Part shown: positions 45,051-53,923 of the stretch, in pieces
Layout of the letters: each line of letters opens with the position of its first letter
Position numbering within the stretch: the stretch's first letter is position 1
Source of the DNA: Nitrosopumilaceae archaeon
Lineage (GTDB): Archaea > Thermoproteota > Nitrososphaeria > Nitrososphaerales > Nitrosopumilaceae
Direction of reading: 5' to 3'
Assembly: GCA_035631875.1 (NCBI GenBank)
Contig: DASQHX010000009.1
Location: 381,185 to 445,184 of the forward strand
DNA length: 64,000 nucleotides
The notes under the pieces: model-generated
The model's database searches: none
Told to the model about the DNA's origin: nothing
What the model saw: the letters and a program-made list of their open reading frames with translations, nothing else
Made by a program: the position numbers and the translations under genes

Positions 45051-46751
45051 ATGTCATTACAAAATTCACAAGGCGGAATTCCAGTTGTTATACTAAAAGA
45101 CGGTGCACAACAGACCAAAGGCCGTGATGCCCAAAAAAATAACATTACTGCTGCAAAACTGATTGCAGAGATAGTCCATACAAGCCTTGGTCCAAGAGGA
45201 ATGGACAAGATGCTTGTAGATTCCCTAGGTGATGTTACAATTACAAATGATGGGGCAACAATTCTAAAAGAAATTGATGTTCAGCATCCTGCAGCAAAAA
45301 TGCTAGTAGAAATCTCAAAAGCAACAGACAATGAGGTAGGAGATGGAACAACTTCTGCAGTAGTTCTGGCAGGCGCATTATTAGAAAACGCTGAATCTCT
45401 CATACTACAAGAGGTCCATCCGACAATTATTGTAGATGGATATAGAAAAGCAGCACAAAAGACAAAAGAGCTTTTGGCAAAAATTGCAGACAAGGTATCT
45501 CCAACAGACAAAGAAATTCTTGACAAAATTGCAAGGACAGCAATGCAAACAAAACTTGTCAGAAAGGACTCTACTAATCTTGCAGACATTGTAGTAAAGG
45601 CTGTACTTGCCGTAGCTGAAAAAACAGAAGATGGTTATGCAGTAGATATTGATGATATCAAAGTAGAAAAGAAAGCAGGCGGTTCCATAAAAGATACCTA
45701 TCTAACAAAAGGAATTGTACTAGACAAAGAAGTTGTTCATAGCGGCATGCCAAAAAAGATTGCCAATGCAAAGATTGCACTAGTTAACAGTGCACTTGAG
45801 ATTGATAAAACTGAGTTTGATGCAAAAATAAACATATCAAATCCACAACAAATGAAATCATTTCTGGATGAAGAAAACAGGATGATCAAAAACATGGTGG
45901 ACAAAGTAATTGCATCTGGCGCAAACGTATTGCTATGTCAAAAAGGCATTGATGATATTGCACAACACTATCTTGCAAAAGCAGGAATACTTACAGTAAG
46001 AAGAGTAAAAGAAAGCGATCTTTCAAAACTTGCAAAGGCAACTGGTGCAAGAATGGTAACAAATCTTGATGATCTGTTTGAAAAAGACTTGGGATCTGCA
46101 GAAAACGTAGAAGAAAGAAAAGTAGAGACAGACAGATGGGTCTTCGTTGAAGGATGCAAGCATCCAAAAGCTGTGACCATTCTTGTGAGAGGAGGATCAC
46201 AAAGAGTTGTTGATGAAGTAGAAAGATCAATTCACGATTCATTAATGGTTGTAAAAGATGTAATGGAAAATCCCTGGATTGTAGCTGGTGGTGGTGCACC
46301 AGAGACTTATGCTGCAACAAAGCTTAGAGAATGGGCAAAATCACTTGAGGGACGTGAACAACTAGCCGTAGAAAAATTTGCAGACTCACTTGAAGTAATT
46401 CCTCTCACACTTGCTGAAAACGCAGGCATGGATCCAATTGATACCTTAGCATCACTACGCTCAAGACAACTCAAAGGAAACAAATGGACTGGAATAGATG
46501 TAATGAAAGGCATAGTCACAAGCATGCATTCTACTGATATCTTTGAACCACTTTCTGTGAAGAATCAAATTGTTTCATCTGCCACTGAGGCAGCATGCAT
46601 GATCTTAAGAATTGATGATGTAATTGCTATTGCAAAATCTGCAGGTCCTCCACCAGGTGCAGAAGGAATGGGCGGTATGGGAGGCATGCCAGGAATGGGA
46701 GGCATGGGCGGTATGGGTGGAATGGGCGGTATGCCACCCATGGATATGTAA
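45051..46751 (+). CDS. ths: Thermosome (group II chaperonin) subunit
   Basis: The 566-residue chaperonin has the equatorial-domain motifs [21 protein letters not shown] and [14 protein letters not shown] near residue 97 and GGGAPET near residue 410. It ends in a glycine/methionine tail of repeated MGG units that line the central cavity. It folds proteins in a hetero- or homo-oligomeric ring. Confidence 0.97.
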   Translation: MSLQNSQGGIPVVILKDGAQQTKGRDAQKNNITAAKLIAEIVHTSLGPRGMDKMLVDSLGDVTITNDGATILKEIDVQHPAAKMLVEISKATDNEVGDGTTSAVVLAGALLENAESLILQEVHPTIIVDGYRKAAQKTKELLAKIADKVSPTDKEILDKIARTAMQTKLVRKDSTNLADIVVKAVLAVAEKTEDGYAVDIDDIKVEKKAGGSIKDTYLTKGIVLDKEVVHSGMPKKIANAKIALVNSALEIDKTEFDAKINISNPQQMKSFLDEENRMIKNMVDKVIASGANVLLCQKGIDDIAQHYLAKAGILTVRRVKESDLSKLAKATGARMVTNLDDLFEKDLGSAENVEERKVETDRWVFVEGCKHPKAVTILVRGGSQRVVDEVERSIHDSLMVVKDVMENPWIVAGGGAPETYAATKLREWAKSLEGREQLAVEKFADSLEVIPLTLAENAGMDPIDTLASLRSRQLKGNKWTGIDVMKGIVTSMHSTDIFEPLSVKNQIVSSATEAACMILRIDDVIAIAKSAGPPPGAEGMGGMGGMPGMGGMGGMGGMGGMPPMDM

Positions 46752-46814
46752 AACCTGCATACAATTCCATATTATCATCAAAGGTTTATTTGCCGACTCT
46801 TGTTACAAATTTTT

Positions 46815-47096
46815 ATGCAACTTGGCGGCGGCTCGAAAATTCTTGCTGGCGTAAAATATGTATATTTGGTATCTTTCTTTGCGTTGCTTTCTGGAATGTT
46901 TTATCCTATAATTACACATAGCAGTGGTGATAGTGTAGTTGAAGGAATACTGATTCTCTTTGTTGGTCTTGCAGGTGCAGTATCGATATACAAGGCAGGT
47001 ACATCTGACAAACACCAAAAAGCCTATCTCATTACAGGTTTTGTAATTTTAGCTATAGCCACGGTGCTTGTGTATGCAGCACTGGGCAAACTCTAG
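46815..47096 (+). CDS. Small three-helix membrane protein
   Basis: The 93-residue product has three hydrophobic helices (about residues 13-32, 42-58 and 70-90) linked by short loops, MQLGGGSKILAGVKY being the start and GTSDKHQKAY the loop before the last helix. No family is recognised. Its stop overlaps that of the convergent glnA by 4 bases. The in-frame TTG at 46800 is a less likely start. Confidence 0.65.
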   Translation: MQLGGGSKILAGVKYVYLVSFFALLSGMFYPIITHSSGDSVVEGILILFVGLAGAVSIYKAGTSDKHQKAYLITGFVILAIATVLVYAALGKL

Positions 47097-48586
47097 ATGT
47101 CAAAATATAGATAGAACTCGTGTGGGTGTGGTCTAATTGAGACCTCATGCTCATCCTTTCTTTCTAATTCAATGATTTTGTCAAGTACGTCATTTGAAAA
47201 TATTGGATTGAGAAACTTTCTATCGCTTTCTAATGCATCAAGTGCCTCACCAAGTGTTGCAGGTAAAGACTTGATTCCTTTTGCATCAAGCTCTTTTCTA
47301 CTCATCTTATAGATATCTTCATGAACAGGATCTCCTGGATCTAGTTTCTTTTTAATTCCATCAAGACCCGCAGCTAGTACAGCAGAAAAGACAAGATATG
47401 CATTTGATGAAGGATCAGGAGCTCTGAATTCTAATCTTTTTAATTTTGCGTATTTTTCTCCCTTAAAGTGCGCGGGAATTCTTACTATTGCAGATCTGTT
47501 GCCTGGGCTCCATGCTACATAGACTGGAGCCTCATATCCTGGAACCAATCTGTGATACGAGTTTGTTGTTGGTGCTACAATTGCGGCAAGTGCTCTTGCA
47601 TGATTCATTATACCACCACAAAAGTATCTTGCAGTTTGACTAATCTCCTCTTTATCGTCTTTGTCAAAAAATGTATTTTTATCGTCTTTCCAGAGGCTGA
47701 CGTTGGTATGCATACCAGAACCCGCATCCATGGAAATTGGTTTTGGCATCATGGTTGCAACCTTGTCATATTTTACTGCAACATTTCTTACAACATACTT
47801 GTAGGTCTGTGCTCCATCTGCTGAATTTGTTAGATGATCATACCTGATATCAATTTCACACTGACCCGCAGTTGCAACTTCATGGTGATGGTTATCACAT
47901 AAAATACCGAAATTTTCATTCAAAATGTCAACACACTCGTTTCTATATTCTGTTAATGTATCAGATGGAGTACTAGGATAGTATCCCTTTTGCAAGGCCA
48001 TTGGGTAGCCTTTTCCTTCCTGACTCCATGGAGCTTCTTTTGATTCAATTGAATATGACTGACCCTTGTATGGTGTCAAGACATCCCAGGAAATCTTGTC
48101 AAAAACGAAAAACTCTACCTCTGGTCCCCAATAACTGTAATCAAACCCTTGGGTCTTGAGATATTTTTCTGCCCTTTGTGCTATACCTCTGGGGTCTCGC
48201 TCTAGTCTTCCCTTATCCCACCCCCAATAAACATCACAAATCAATCTCGCAGTTTTGCCGTTTGTCATCCAAGGGATGATAGCGTATGTATTTGGATCTG
48301 GTTTGAGTACCATATCAGAATCATCCACACCCGCAAAACCAACAATTGAGGAACCATCAAGCTTTGGCAAACCATCTTGCATTTGTTGCGGAGTAAACAA
48401 GCTGGCTGAAATTGTAGTATGATGGAATCGTCCTAATAATCCTGTAAACTGTAAATCAATAAATTTTATTTGTTCATGTTTTATTTTAGCAAAAACTTCA
48501 TCAGCTGAATAGGAAATTGATACAGGTTCCCCACCAATCACTTTATATGGCAATTTAGTTCCTTGATCATAACACAAGGAGTCCAT
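47093..48586 (-). CDS. glnA: Glutamine synthetase
   Basis: The 497-residue enzyme makes glutamine from glutamate, ammonia and ATP, the main ammonium-assimilation step. It has FIDLQFTGLLGRFHHTTI, DGSSIVGFAGVDDSDMVLKPD, the metal-site EVEFFVFD, MDAGSGMHTNVSLWK and NRSAIVRIP. An N-terminal extension of about 22 residues precedes the usual start. It is divergent from the GINS gene. Confidence 0.95.
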   Translation of the reverse strand: MDSLCYDQGTKLPYKVIGGEPVSISYSADEVFAKIKHEQIKFIDLQFTGLLGRFHHTTISASLFTPQQMQDGLPKLDGSSIVGFAGVDDSDMVLKPDPNTYAIIPWMTNGKTARLICDVYWGWDKGRLERDPRGIAQRAEKYLKTQGFDYSYWGPEVEFFVFDKISWDVLTPYKGQSYSIESKEAPWSQEGKGYPMALQKGYYPSTPSDTLTEYRNECVDILNENFGILCDNHHHEVATAGQCEIDIRYDHLTNSADGAQTYKYVVRNVAVKYDKVATMMPKPISMDAGSGMHTNVSLWKDDKNTFFDKDDKEEISQTARYFCGGIMNHARALAAIVAPTTNSYHRLVPGYEAPVYVAWSPGNRSAIVRIPAHFKGEKYAKLKRLEFRAPDPSSNAYLVFSAVLAAGLDGIKKKLDPGDPVHEDIYKMSRKELDAKGIKSLPATLGEALDALESDRKFLNPIFSNDVLDKIIELERKDEHEVSIRPHPHEFYLYFDI

Positions 48587-48611
48587 GATTTAAGTATTAT
48601 TGGGTGTGCAA

Positions 48612-49169
48612 ATGTCAGAAACAAAAAAAATTGATGTAAATTCATTGTACGCCATCTTACAGCTTGAAATTGAAAATGATCCTGTCCAAGAAATTGATCC
48701 AGAGCTTTATTCCAGTATAGGCGAGCTAATTGGAAATCTGAAAAATCAAGGATATGATGGAATAGAATCAAAAATCAAAGATTCACTTGTAAAAATAATA
48801 GCAGACATGACCACACTTCTTTTAAAAATAAGAATTGAAAAGGCAATAAAATCAAAAGAACTTGATTATTCAAATTTACTTGATGAGGAAAGATTCATCT
48901 TGGATTCTGAAGATGAATTGCGACAAAGAAAGGAAGTTATTCTTGCAGCTACACTAAACGGTAGATTAAAACTTCTAGAGACAGTAGCCAACAGTCACAG
49001 GTCACGAGCTATTGTAATACGATTCTTAAAACCGATAGACCAAATCATAGGTTCTGATTTACAGAAATATGGACCGTTTGATGCAGAAGACGTGGCAACG
49101 CTTCCTTTTGAGAACGCCCTTGCTCTCATCAATAAGAAAATTGCTGTAAAAATAAGCTGGGAAGACTAG
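48612..49169 (+). CDS. GINS complex subunit (Gins51-like)
   Basis: The product of about 185 residues has an N-terminal all-helical part and a C-terminal beta domain (VIRFLKPIDQIIGSDLQKYGPFDAEDVATLP), the A-then-B order of Gins51/Sld5-like subunits. GINS activates the MCM helicase at forks. The ATG at 48612 follows an in-frame TTG four codons earlier. Confidence 0.85.
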   Translation: MSETKKIDVNSLYAILQLEIENDPVQEIDPELYSSIGELIGNLKNQGYDGIESKIKDSLVKIIADMTTLLLKIRIEKAIKSKELDYSNLLDEERFILDSEDELRQRKEVILAATLNGRLKLLETVANSHRSRAIVIRFLKPIDQIIGSDLQKYGPFDAEDVATLPFENALALINKKIAVKISWED

Positions 49170-49198
49170 AAATTACACCTGATATTTCCTAAGAATAA

Positions 49199-49471
49199 AT
49201 GCATAATGGAGTTCATCTGGGTACCTATTTTCTAATCATACTTTATCCAGTTGCAGGACTTTTTATTATTGAGATGGTATGCAGGGCTGCAAAAATTCCA
49301 TCATGGATAAAACTTTTAACTCAAGCAACAATGTGTGTGGGTTTTGGTATAGTGTATCTCACAATGCAAGTTGCTCACTGGCTTACTGGGGGAGTTTTGT
49401 TGGCCTTGGCATTTGCATTATTCTATCAGGCAAAACTTTCAAAACTAAATCCAGAAAGAGCACTTTACTAA
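49199..49471 (+). CDS. Small three-helix membrane protein
   Basis: The 90-residue product has three helices (about 8-28, 38-58 and 62-80). Short charged ends give the topology. No motif is recognised. It follows the GINS gene by 29 bases, so co-transcription is possible, but a functional link is not supported. Its stop overlaps the convergent AN1 zinc-finger gene by 4 bases. Confidence 0.65.
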   Translation: MHNGVHLGTYFLIILYPVAGLFIIEMVCRAAKIPSWIKLLTQATMCVGFGIVYLTMQVAHWLTGGVLLALAFALFYQAKLSKLNPERALY

Positions 49472-49695
49472 TTACGAAACTTGTTCAAAACTTTTTTAAA
49501 AATACTTTGACGCCCAATTCCCTTATCTCGCTTTACACTATTTTGGCCAAATCTTTTTGCTCTGATCTGATGTAGCTTGACACATCTGTGAGTCTCTGGT
49601 AGCCTGTGTTCGGCACAGAATTTGTCTTTGCAGTAATTGCATTCAAAAGGCAGATCCTGTTTTTCACCACAATATGCACAGTCAAACTCTTCCAT
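49468..49695 (-). CDS. AN1-type zinc-finger protein
   Basis: The 75-residue product has the AN1 metal pattern CAYC ... CNYCKDKFCAEHRLPETHRC, with cysteine and histidine spacing typical of two-zinc AN1 domains, followed by a basic tail (RAKRFGQNSVKRDKG). AN1 proteins in archaea are small regulators of unclear role. Confidence 0.85.
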   Translation of the reverse strand: MEEFDCAYCGEKQDLPFECNYCKDKFCAEHRLPETHRCVKLHQIRAKRFGQNSVKRDKGIGRQSIFKKVLNKFRN

Positions 49696-49807
49696 AGAAT
49701 AATTAAAAGTTCATACTAAATTAGTGTTAGGTAACTTTGTTTCTTGGTATAGCCAGATCAACAAAACATATTTACACAATACATCATGATAAAAAACAGA
49801 TTTTCAA

Positions 49808-50548
49808 ATGTTAAAAGATAAAGTAGCAATTGTAACTGGTGCAAGTAGTGGAATAGGTTATGCTACCGCATTATCTCTTGCAAAAGCAGGCGCAAAGGTA
49901 GCAATTGCTGCCAGAAGAACCCAACGATTAGAGGAATTACAAAAAGAGATTACAAAAAATGGTACTGAATGTATTGTTGTACCATGTGATGTGACAAAAC
50001 GCAAGGACTGTCAAGCACTAATTGATGCTGTAATAAAAAAATGGAATAAAATAGATATTTTGATAAATAATGCTGGAATCATGCCTCTAAGTTTTGTGAA
50101 GAATCTCAAAGTAGACGAGTGGGAGCAAATGGTTGATGTCAACATCAAAGGAGTGCTTTTTTGTACAGCCGCTGCTGTCTCACACATGATTAGCCAGAAT
50201 TCTGGCCATATCGTGAATATTTCATCAATTGCGGGCAGAGTTGTATTTCCATCAGGTAGTGTTTATTGTGCAACAAAATATGCAGTAAGAGCTTTCAGCG
50301 AAGGATTACGACAAGAACTAAGTGCAAGAAACAAAATTCGAGTAACAACAATAGAACCAGGTATTGTAGCAACCGAACTTACCAACACCATTACTGACAA
50401 ATCACTAGAGGCTTTTGTAAAACAATCAAAAGAAATTGAAGCACTACAAGCAGAAGACATTGCAAACTCGATTATGTTTGCATTAGAATCTCCATTGCGT
50501 ATGAACGTTAATGAAATTACAGTAAGGCCAACAACACAAGAAAGATAG
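49808..50548 (+). CDS. Short-chain dehydrogenase/reductase
   Basis: The 246-residue NAD(P)-dependent enzyme has TGASSGIGYA (cofactor), DVTKRKD, NNAGI, the catalytic NISSIAG serine and YCATKYAV. Basic residues after the first strand (ARRTQR) suggest NADPH. The substrate is not deducible. It lies 34 bases upstream of the FAD oxidoreductase. Confidence 0.92.
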   Translation: MLKDKVAIVTGASSGIGYATALSLAKAGAKVAIAARRTQRLEELQKEITKNGTECIVVPCDVTKRKDCQALIDAVIKKWNKIDILINNAGIMPLSFVKNLKVDEWEQMVDVNIKGVLFCTAAAVSHMISQNSGHIVNISSIAGRVVFPSGSVYCATKYAVRAFSEGLRQELSARNKIRVTTIEPGIVATELTNTITDKSLEAFVKQSKEIEALQAEDIANSIMFALESPLRMNVNEITVRPTTQER

Positions 50549-50582
50549 TGTTAGGTGTTAGATAATAAACCCAACAAACATT

Positions 50583-51707
50583 TTGATTCTAGGTGGGGGA
50601 TTTGGCGGTCTTGCTGCAGCAAATGAGCTAAGACAAAATCTTTCATCCGAAGTCAAAATTACTGTAATTGACAAAAAGGATTATTTCATGATGGATCTGG
50701 TGAAACTATGGATTCTAAATGGAACTAGAGAATTTGAATATTCAAAGAAACCTTTGCAAACAATAACAAAAAAGGGAATTGATTTTATCAACGAGGAAAT
50801 CATCAAGATTAATCCACAAAACAAAACCATTACTATATCATCAAAAGAATTACCATATGATTATCTGATAATTGCACTTGGAGTTGAGCTTGCACCAGAA
50901 CAAATTCCAGGTCTTTCAAATAATGGATTAATCTTGTATGAGCTAAAGGATATACCAAAAATTCGTGATGCAATAAAGAGAATAAAATCAGGCAAGATAG
51001 CAATGGCAATAATGGGCTTGCCTTACAAATGTCCGCCAGCTCCCTATGAGGCAGCTCTTCTCATAAGATCGATGTTAATAGATACTGGTACCAGCGATTC
51101 TGTAAAAATTGATTTTTACAGTCCAACTCCAATAACACTTCCTGCAGGTGGCCCTCAAGTGAGCGAAGAACTATTGCAACTTTTAAAATCAAAAAACATA
51201 GAGTTTCATGGATCACAAAAAACAATCTCTGTTGGACCAAAGACACTAAAGTTTGAAGAATCTGTAGCCGGTTTTGATCTTCTTATCGCAGTTCCGCCAC
51301 ACAAAGCTCCATTAGTGGTAGTTGAAGCGGGTTTTGCAGAAAAGGGAAAATTCATTGCAGTTGACAGAACATGCAAAACAAATTTTGAAAATGTCTATGC
51401 AATAGGTGATGTGAATCAAATCATGGTTACAGATAAAATTGCGGTTCCAAAGGCAGGAATCTTTGCAGAAGAAGAAGGCGTTACCGTTGCTAGAAATATC
51501 ATATCAAAAATAAAAAGCGAACAAGAAAAAGAGATCTTTGATGGTAAGGGAGGATGTTTTGTAGAGGTTGGCAAAAAAGTTGCAGGATATCTGCAAGTAG
51601 ACATGTTTGCTACTCCAAATCCAACCACAATACTCCAGCAACCATCAGAAGAACACTTTGCAGACAAAGAAAAATTTGAAAAAGACAGACTAGCAAAGTG
51701 GCTGTAA
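50583..51707 (+). CDS. FAD-dependent oxidoreductase (sulfide:quinone oxidoreductase-like)
   Basis: The 374-residue flavoprotein has the nucleotide-binding start ILGGGFGGLAAANELR, YDYLIIALGV and VYAIGDVNQI. It resembles the sulfide dehydrogenase/NDH-2 group. The TTG at 50583 makes the protein begin inside the first beta strand. Upstream codons in frame (ATA ATA AAC CCA ACA AAC ATT) would complete it, so the real start may be a non-standard ATA or ATT; no ATG or GTG is available before the in-frame stop. Confidence 0.8.
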   Translation: MILGGGFGGLAAANELRQNLSSEVKITVIDKKDYFMMDLVKLWILNGTREFEYSKKPLQTITKKGIDFINEEIIKINPQNKTITISSKELPYDYLIIALGVELAPEQIPGLSNNGLILYELKDIPKIRDAIKRIKSGKIAMAIMGLPYKCPPAPYEAALLIRSMLIDTGTSDSVKIDFYSPTPITLPAGGPQVSEELLQLLKSKNIEFHGSQKTISVGPKTLKFEESVAGFDLLIAVPPHKAPLVVVEAGFAEKGKFIAVDRTCKTNFENVYAIGDVNQIMVTDKIAVPKAGIFAEEEGVTVARNIISKIKSEQEKEIFDGKGGCFVEVGKKVAGYLQVDMFATPNPTTILQQPSEEHFADKEKFEKDRLAKWL

Positions 51708-51709
51708 TG

Positions 51710-52399
51710 TCAAACTAATTTTACAAATTTTTTTCTGTAAATAAATCCAACAATTCCAGAACCAACAAAGGTTGCAGTCCAATACAACCAGAGATCATTA
51801 AGATAACCGGATACTAGAGCTGGTGCTAAAGATCTGGCTGGATTCATAGATGCACCTGAGATAAACGACAAGAAGAAAATATCAAGACCTATTATGCCGC
51901 CTATGGCAATCCCGCTAAATCCTCTTAATCCCTTCGTATGTACAACTACCAGAATCACTGCCATCAATAATGCTGTAGTCAGAACTTCAACGCCAAATAT
52001 GAGAGGTAAAGGAAAATTATAATCTGGCGCGTTTGCTCCTAGATTTGCCTCTGTACCTATCACGTATTTCACAAAAATACTTGCTAATAATGCACCAATT
52101 ATTTCTGCAGCAAAATATACTAGTAAGAGATTTCTTGGCATGTGTTTTGTAACAAGATAACCAATTGTTACTGCAGGATTGAAATGTGCCATTGAAACTT
52201 TTCCAAAAGCATAAACCATCAAAGCGACAGCAACCGCAGGTGCTAGTGCAACAAACCATAAACCAAATGTTCCCACATATTTTGCATCTAGAACTACTGA
52301 ACCTGTAGCAAATACAACTACAACAAACGTACCAATTAATTCAGCAAAGAATTTTTTTTGGTTAGACGATAAGCCGCTTAACCTAGAGACTTGCGACAA
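51710..52399 (-). CDS. aqpS: Aquaporin / MIP-family channel
   Basis: The 229-residue channel has six membrane helices and both half-helix signatures, HFNPAVT (NPA at 74-76) and SMNPARS (NPA at 186-188, arginine 189 in the filter). It follows an arsenate reductase whose end it overlaps by 17 bases. This suggests arsenite (or related metalloid) release, as in bacterial arsR-aqpS-arsC operons, rather than water transport. No ArsB or Acr3 pump is present. Confidence 0.88.
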   Translation of the reverse strand: MSQVSRLSGLSSNQKKFFAELIGTFVVVVFATGSVVLDAKYVGTFGLWFVALAPAVAVALMVYAFGKVSMAHFNPAVTIGYLVTKHMPRNLLLVYFAAEIIGALLASIFVKYVIGTEANLGANAPDYNFPLPLIFGVEVLTTALLMAVILVVVHTKGLRGFSGIAIGGIIGLDIFFLSFISGASMNPARSLAPALVSGYLNDLWLYWTATFVGSGIVGFIYRKKFVKLV

Positions 52400-52784
52400 G
52401 TTCCTTTACCTTTGTTTCAATTTCATCTCTGATCTTTCTAACTTGCTCTACTGACTTGTCTTTTGGATCAGGAATATTCCAATCTATTACGTTATTTACA
52501 AACGGTGCTGGGCAGGATTCCTTATCCATGCATCCCATGTTTACAACTTTTACAGATTTTTTTATCATCTCATCAGAGAGTACTTTGGGTTTTTGTCCGG
52601 TTATGTCAATTCCAACTTCTTTCATTACCTGTACTGCAAGTGGATTAATTTCATTAGTGGGTTTTGTACCGGCACTTTGTGGCAAAAATTCTGGTAGCGC
52701 AAATTTTCTAAAGAAGCCCTCTGCCATCTGGCTTCTTCCAGCATTTTCTACACATACAAAAAGAATTTTCTTTGTCTCAGACAT
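52383..52784 (-). CDS. arsC: Arsenate reductase (low-molecular-weight phosphatase type)
   Basis: The 133-residue protein has the phosphatase loop C11-V-E-N-A-G-R17-S and a redox pair C85-x5-C91 (GCMDKESCP), as in thioredoxin-linked ArsC. It reduces arsenate to arsenite. I use the ATG at 52784 because the alternative start at 52880 would lie inside the divergent arsR gene. Its end overlaps the aquaporin start. Confidence 0.9.
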   Translation of the reverse strand: MSETKKILFVCVENAGRSQMAEGFFRKFALPEFLPQSAGTKPTNEINPLAVQVMKEVGIDITGQKPKVLSDEMIKKSVKVVNMGCMDKESCPAPFVNNVIDWNIPDPKDKSVEQVRKIRDEIETKVKELVASL

Positions 52785-52791
52785 GTAATGC

Positions 52792-52815
52792 TTATATAAA
52801 TCCATATTTATATAA
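52792..52815. promoter_or_regulatory. Palindrome overlapping the divergent arsR/arsC TATA boxes
   Basis: Exact 10-bp arms TTATATAAAT and ATTTATATAA surround the spacer CCAT between arsR (52828) and arsC (52784). Both arms contain TATATAA-like boxes, so binding by ArsR here would block both directions. Symmetric TATA boxes alone could also produce such a palindrome. Confidence 0.65.
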
Positions 52816-52827
52816 ACATTAATTGAT

Positions 52828-53130
52828 ATGAATGGCTTGACCCTTCTAAAATGCATCTGTGATGAGACACGCTTTAGCATACTTGAATTGCTTCAAAAGA
52901 ACAAGGAACTTTGTGTCAATGACTTGGTTACCAAACTAAAAAAAGACCAACCACTAGTTTCTCATCATCTAAGAGCCTTGAAGGAATGCAACATTATTCA
53001 TTCAAGAGGAAACGGAAAGATGACAATGTATTCAATTTCAAACAAAGAGACGGCAAAATTAATTGCAAATATTACCAATGCTGGCGAAAAGATTGCTACA
53101 ATTTGTAATGATCCTACATGCTGTGCATGA
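52828..53130 (+). CDS. arsR: ArsR-family metalloid-responsive repressor
   Basis: The 100-residue winged-helix protein has CDETRFSILELLQKN, a cysteine in ELCVNDLV at position 29 and the recognition helix QPLVSHHLRALKE. The C-terminal CNDPTCC gives a vicinal cysteine cluster, suggesting As(III) sensing distinct from the classical ELCVCDL site. It diverges from arsC. Confidence 0.9.
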   Translation: MNGLTLLKCICDETRFSILELLQKNKELCVNDLVTKLKKDQPLVSHHLRALKECNIIHSRGNGKMTMYSISNKETAKLIANITNAGEKIATICNDPTCCA

Positions 53131-53234
53131 TTTTAAGACGCAATACAGTAAACTCTGATTGTCATATTGAACAAGAATTTTTTGATTTCAATAAATCCCA
53201 CGATTTAATAATTTCACCATTGTCAGCAACCTGA

Positions 53235-53309
53235 GGGGCCGTAGTCTAGCTTGGTCATGATGCTAGCCTGGGGTGCTAGAGGTCGCCGGTTCAAGTCCGG
53301 CCGGCCCCA
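53235..53309 (+). tRNA. tRNA-Pro (anticodon GGG)
   Basis: Acceptor stem GGGGCCG/CGGCCCC, D arm GTCTAGCTTGGTCATGATG, anticodon stem CTAGC/GCTAG with loop CTGGGGT (anticodon GGG), and T arm GCCGG-TTCAAGT-CCGGC. The discriminator is A and CCA is not encoded. No intron is seen. Confidence 0.93.
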
Positions 53310-53313
53310 TACA

Positions 53314-53922
53314 TTATCCTATTTTATCAAATTTCTGTAAACTTTTCCACAGATACCAAGTTGCAACACTTCGATATGGTTTCCATCTCTCACCAATCTT
53401 CTCTACCTCTTTTGGTTTTGGTAATTCTGACAAAGAAAATGCCATCTGCACTCCCTTTCTTAACCCAAGATCTCCTGTAGGCAATACATCCAGTCTTCCA
53501 AGTGAAAATATCAAAAACATCTCAGCAGTCCACCTGCCTATTCCTTTTACTTGGGTGAGATGTTCAATGACTTCATCATCATTCATCTTAGATAACTTTC
53601 TCATCTTTAATTTTTCATCTTCGATTTTTTGTGCCAGATCTTTTAGATATTCCACTTTCATACCTGAAAGGCCAACTGAGCGTAGCTTGGCATCTTTTGT
53701 ATCTAATATCTGACTAGCTGCTGGAAATTTTGGATAGAGTTTTTTGAATCTTGCAAATATTGCTTCTGCAGCAGAACCTGCAAGCTGTTGTGATATGATA
53801 GACTCTACCAAAACTGCAAAGTGGTTATTTCTTTTTCTAATCTGGTAATCCCCCACACGTTCAATAATTTTCACAAGTTTTGGATCCTGTTTTAGAAAGC
53901 CAATTGCCTTACGATTTATCAT
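53314..53922 (-). CDS. HhH-GPD DNA glycosylase (AlkA-type)
   Basis: The 202-residue base-excision enzyme shows SIISQQLAGSAAEAIF, the helix-hairpin-helix VKGIGRWTAEMFLIF and an aspartate in LDVLPTGDLGLRKG, the catalytic D of 3-methyladenine DNA glycosylases. No iron-sulfur cysteines are present. The CDF transporter stop is 2 bases away on the same strand. Confidence 0.92.
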   Translation of the reverse strand: MINRKAIGFLKQDPKLVKIIERVGDYQIRKRNNHFAVLVESIISQQLAGSAAEAIFARFKKLYPKFPAASQILDTKDAKLRSVGLSGMKVEYLKDLAQKIEDEKLKMRKLSKMNDDEVIEHLTQVKGIGRWTAEMFLIFSLGRLDVLPTGDLGLRKGVQMAFSLSELPKPKEVEKIGERWKPYRSVATWYLWKSLQKFDKIG

Positions 53923-53923
53923 G

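Noticed and set aside
45991..46320. 109-codon leucine-rich frame antisense to the thermosome
   Set aside because: It is the complement of a conserved gene, with leucine runs produced by the A/G-rich coding strand.
46660..46745. Tandem GGMG-coding repeat at the thermosome end
   Set aside because: It is the normal glycine/methionine tail of group II chaperonins, not a mobile or regulatory repeat.
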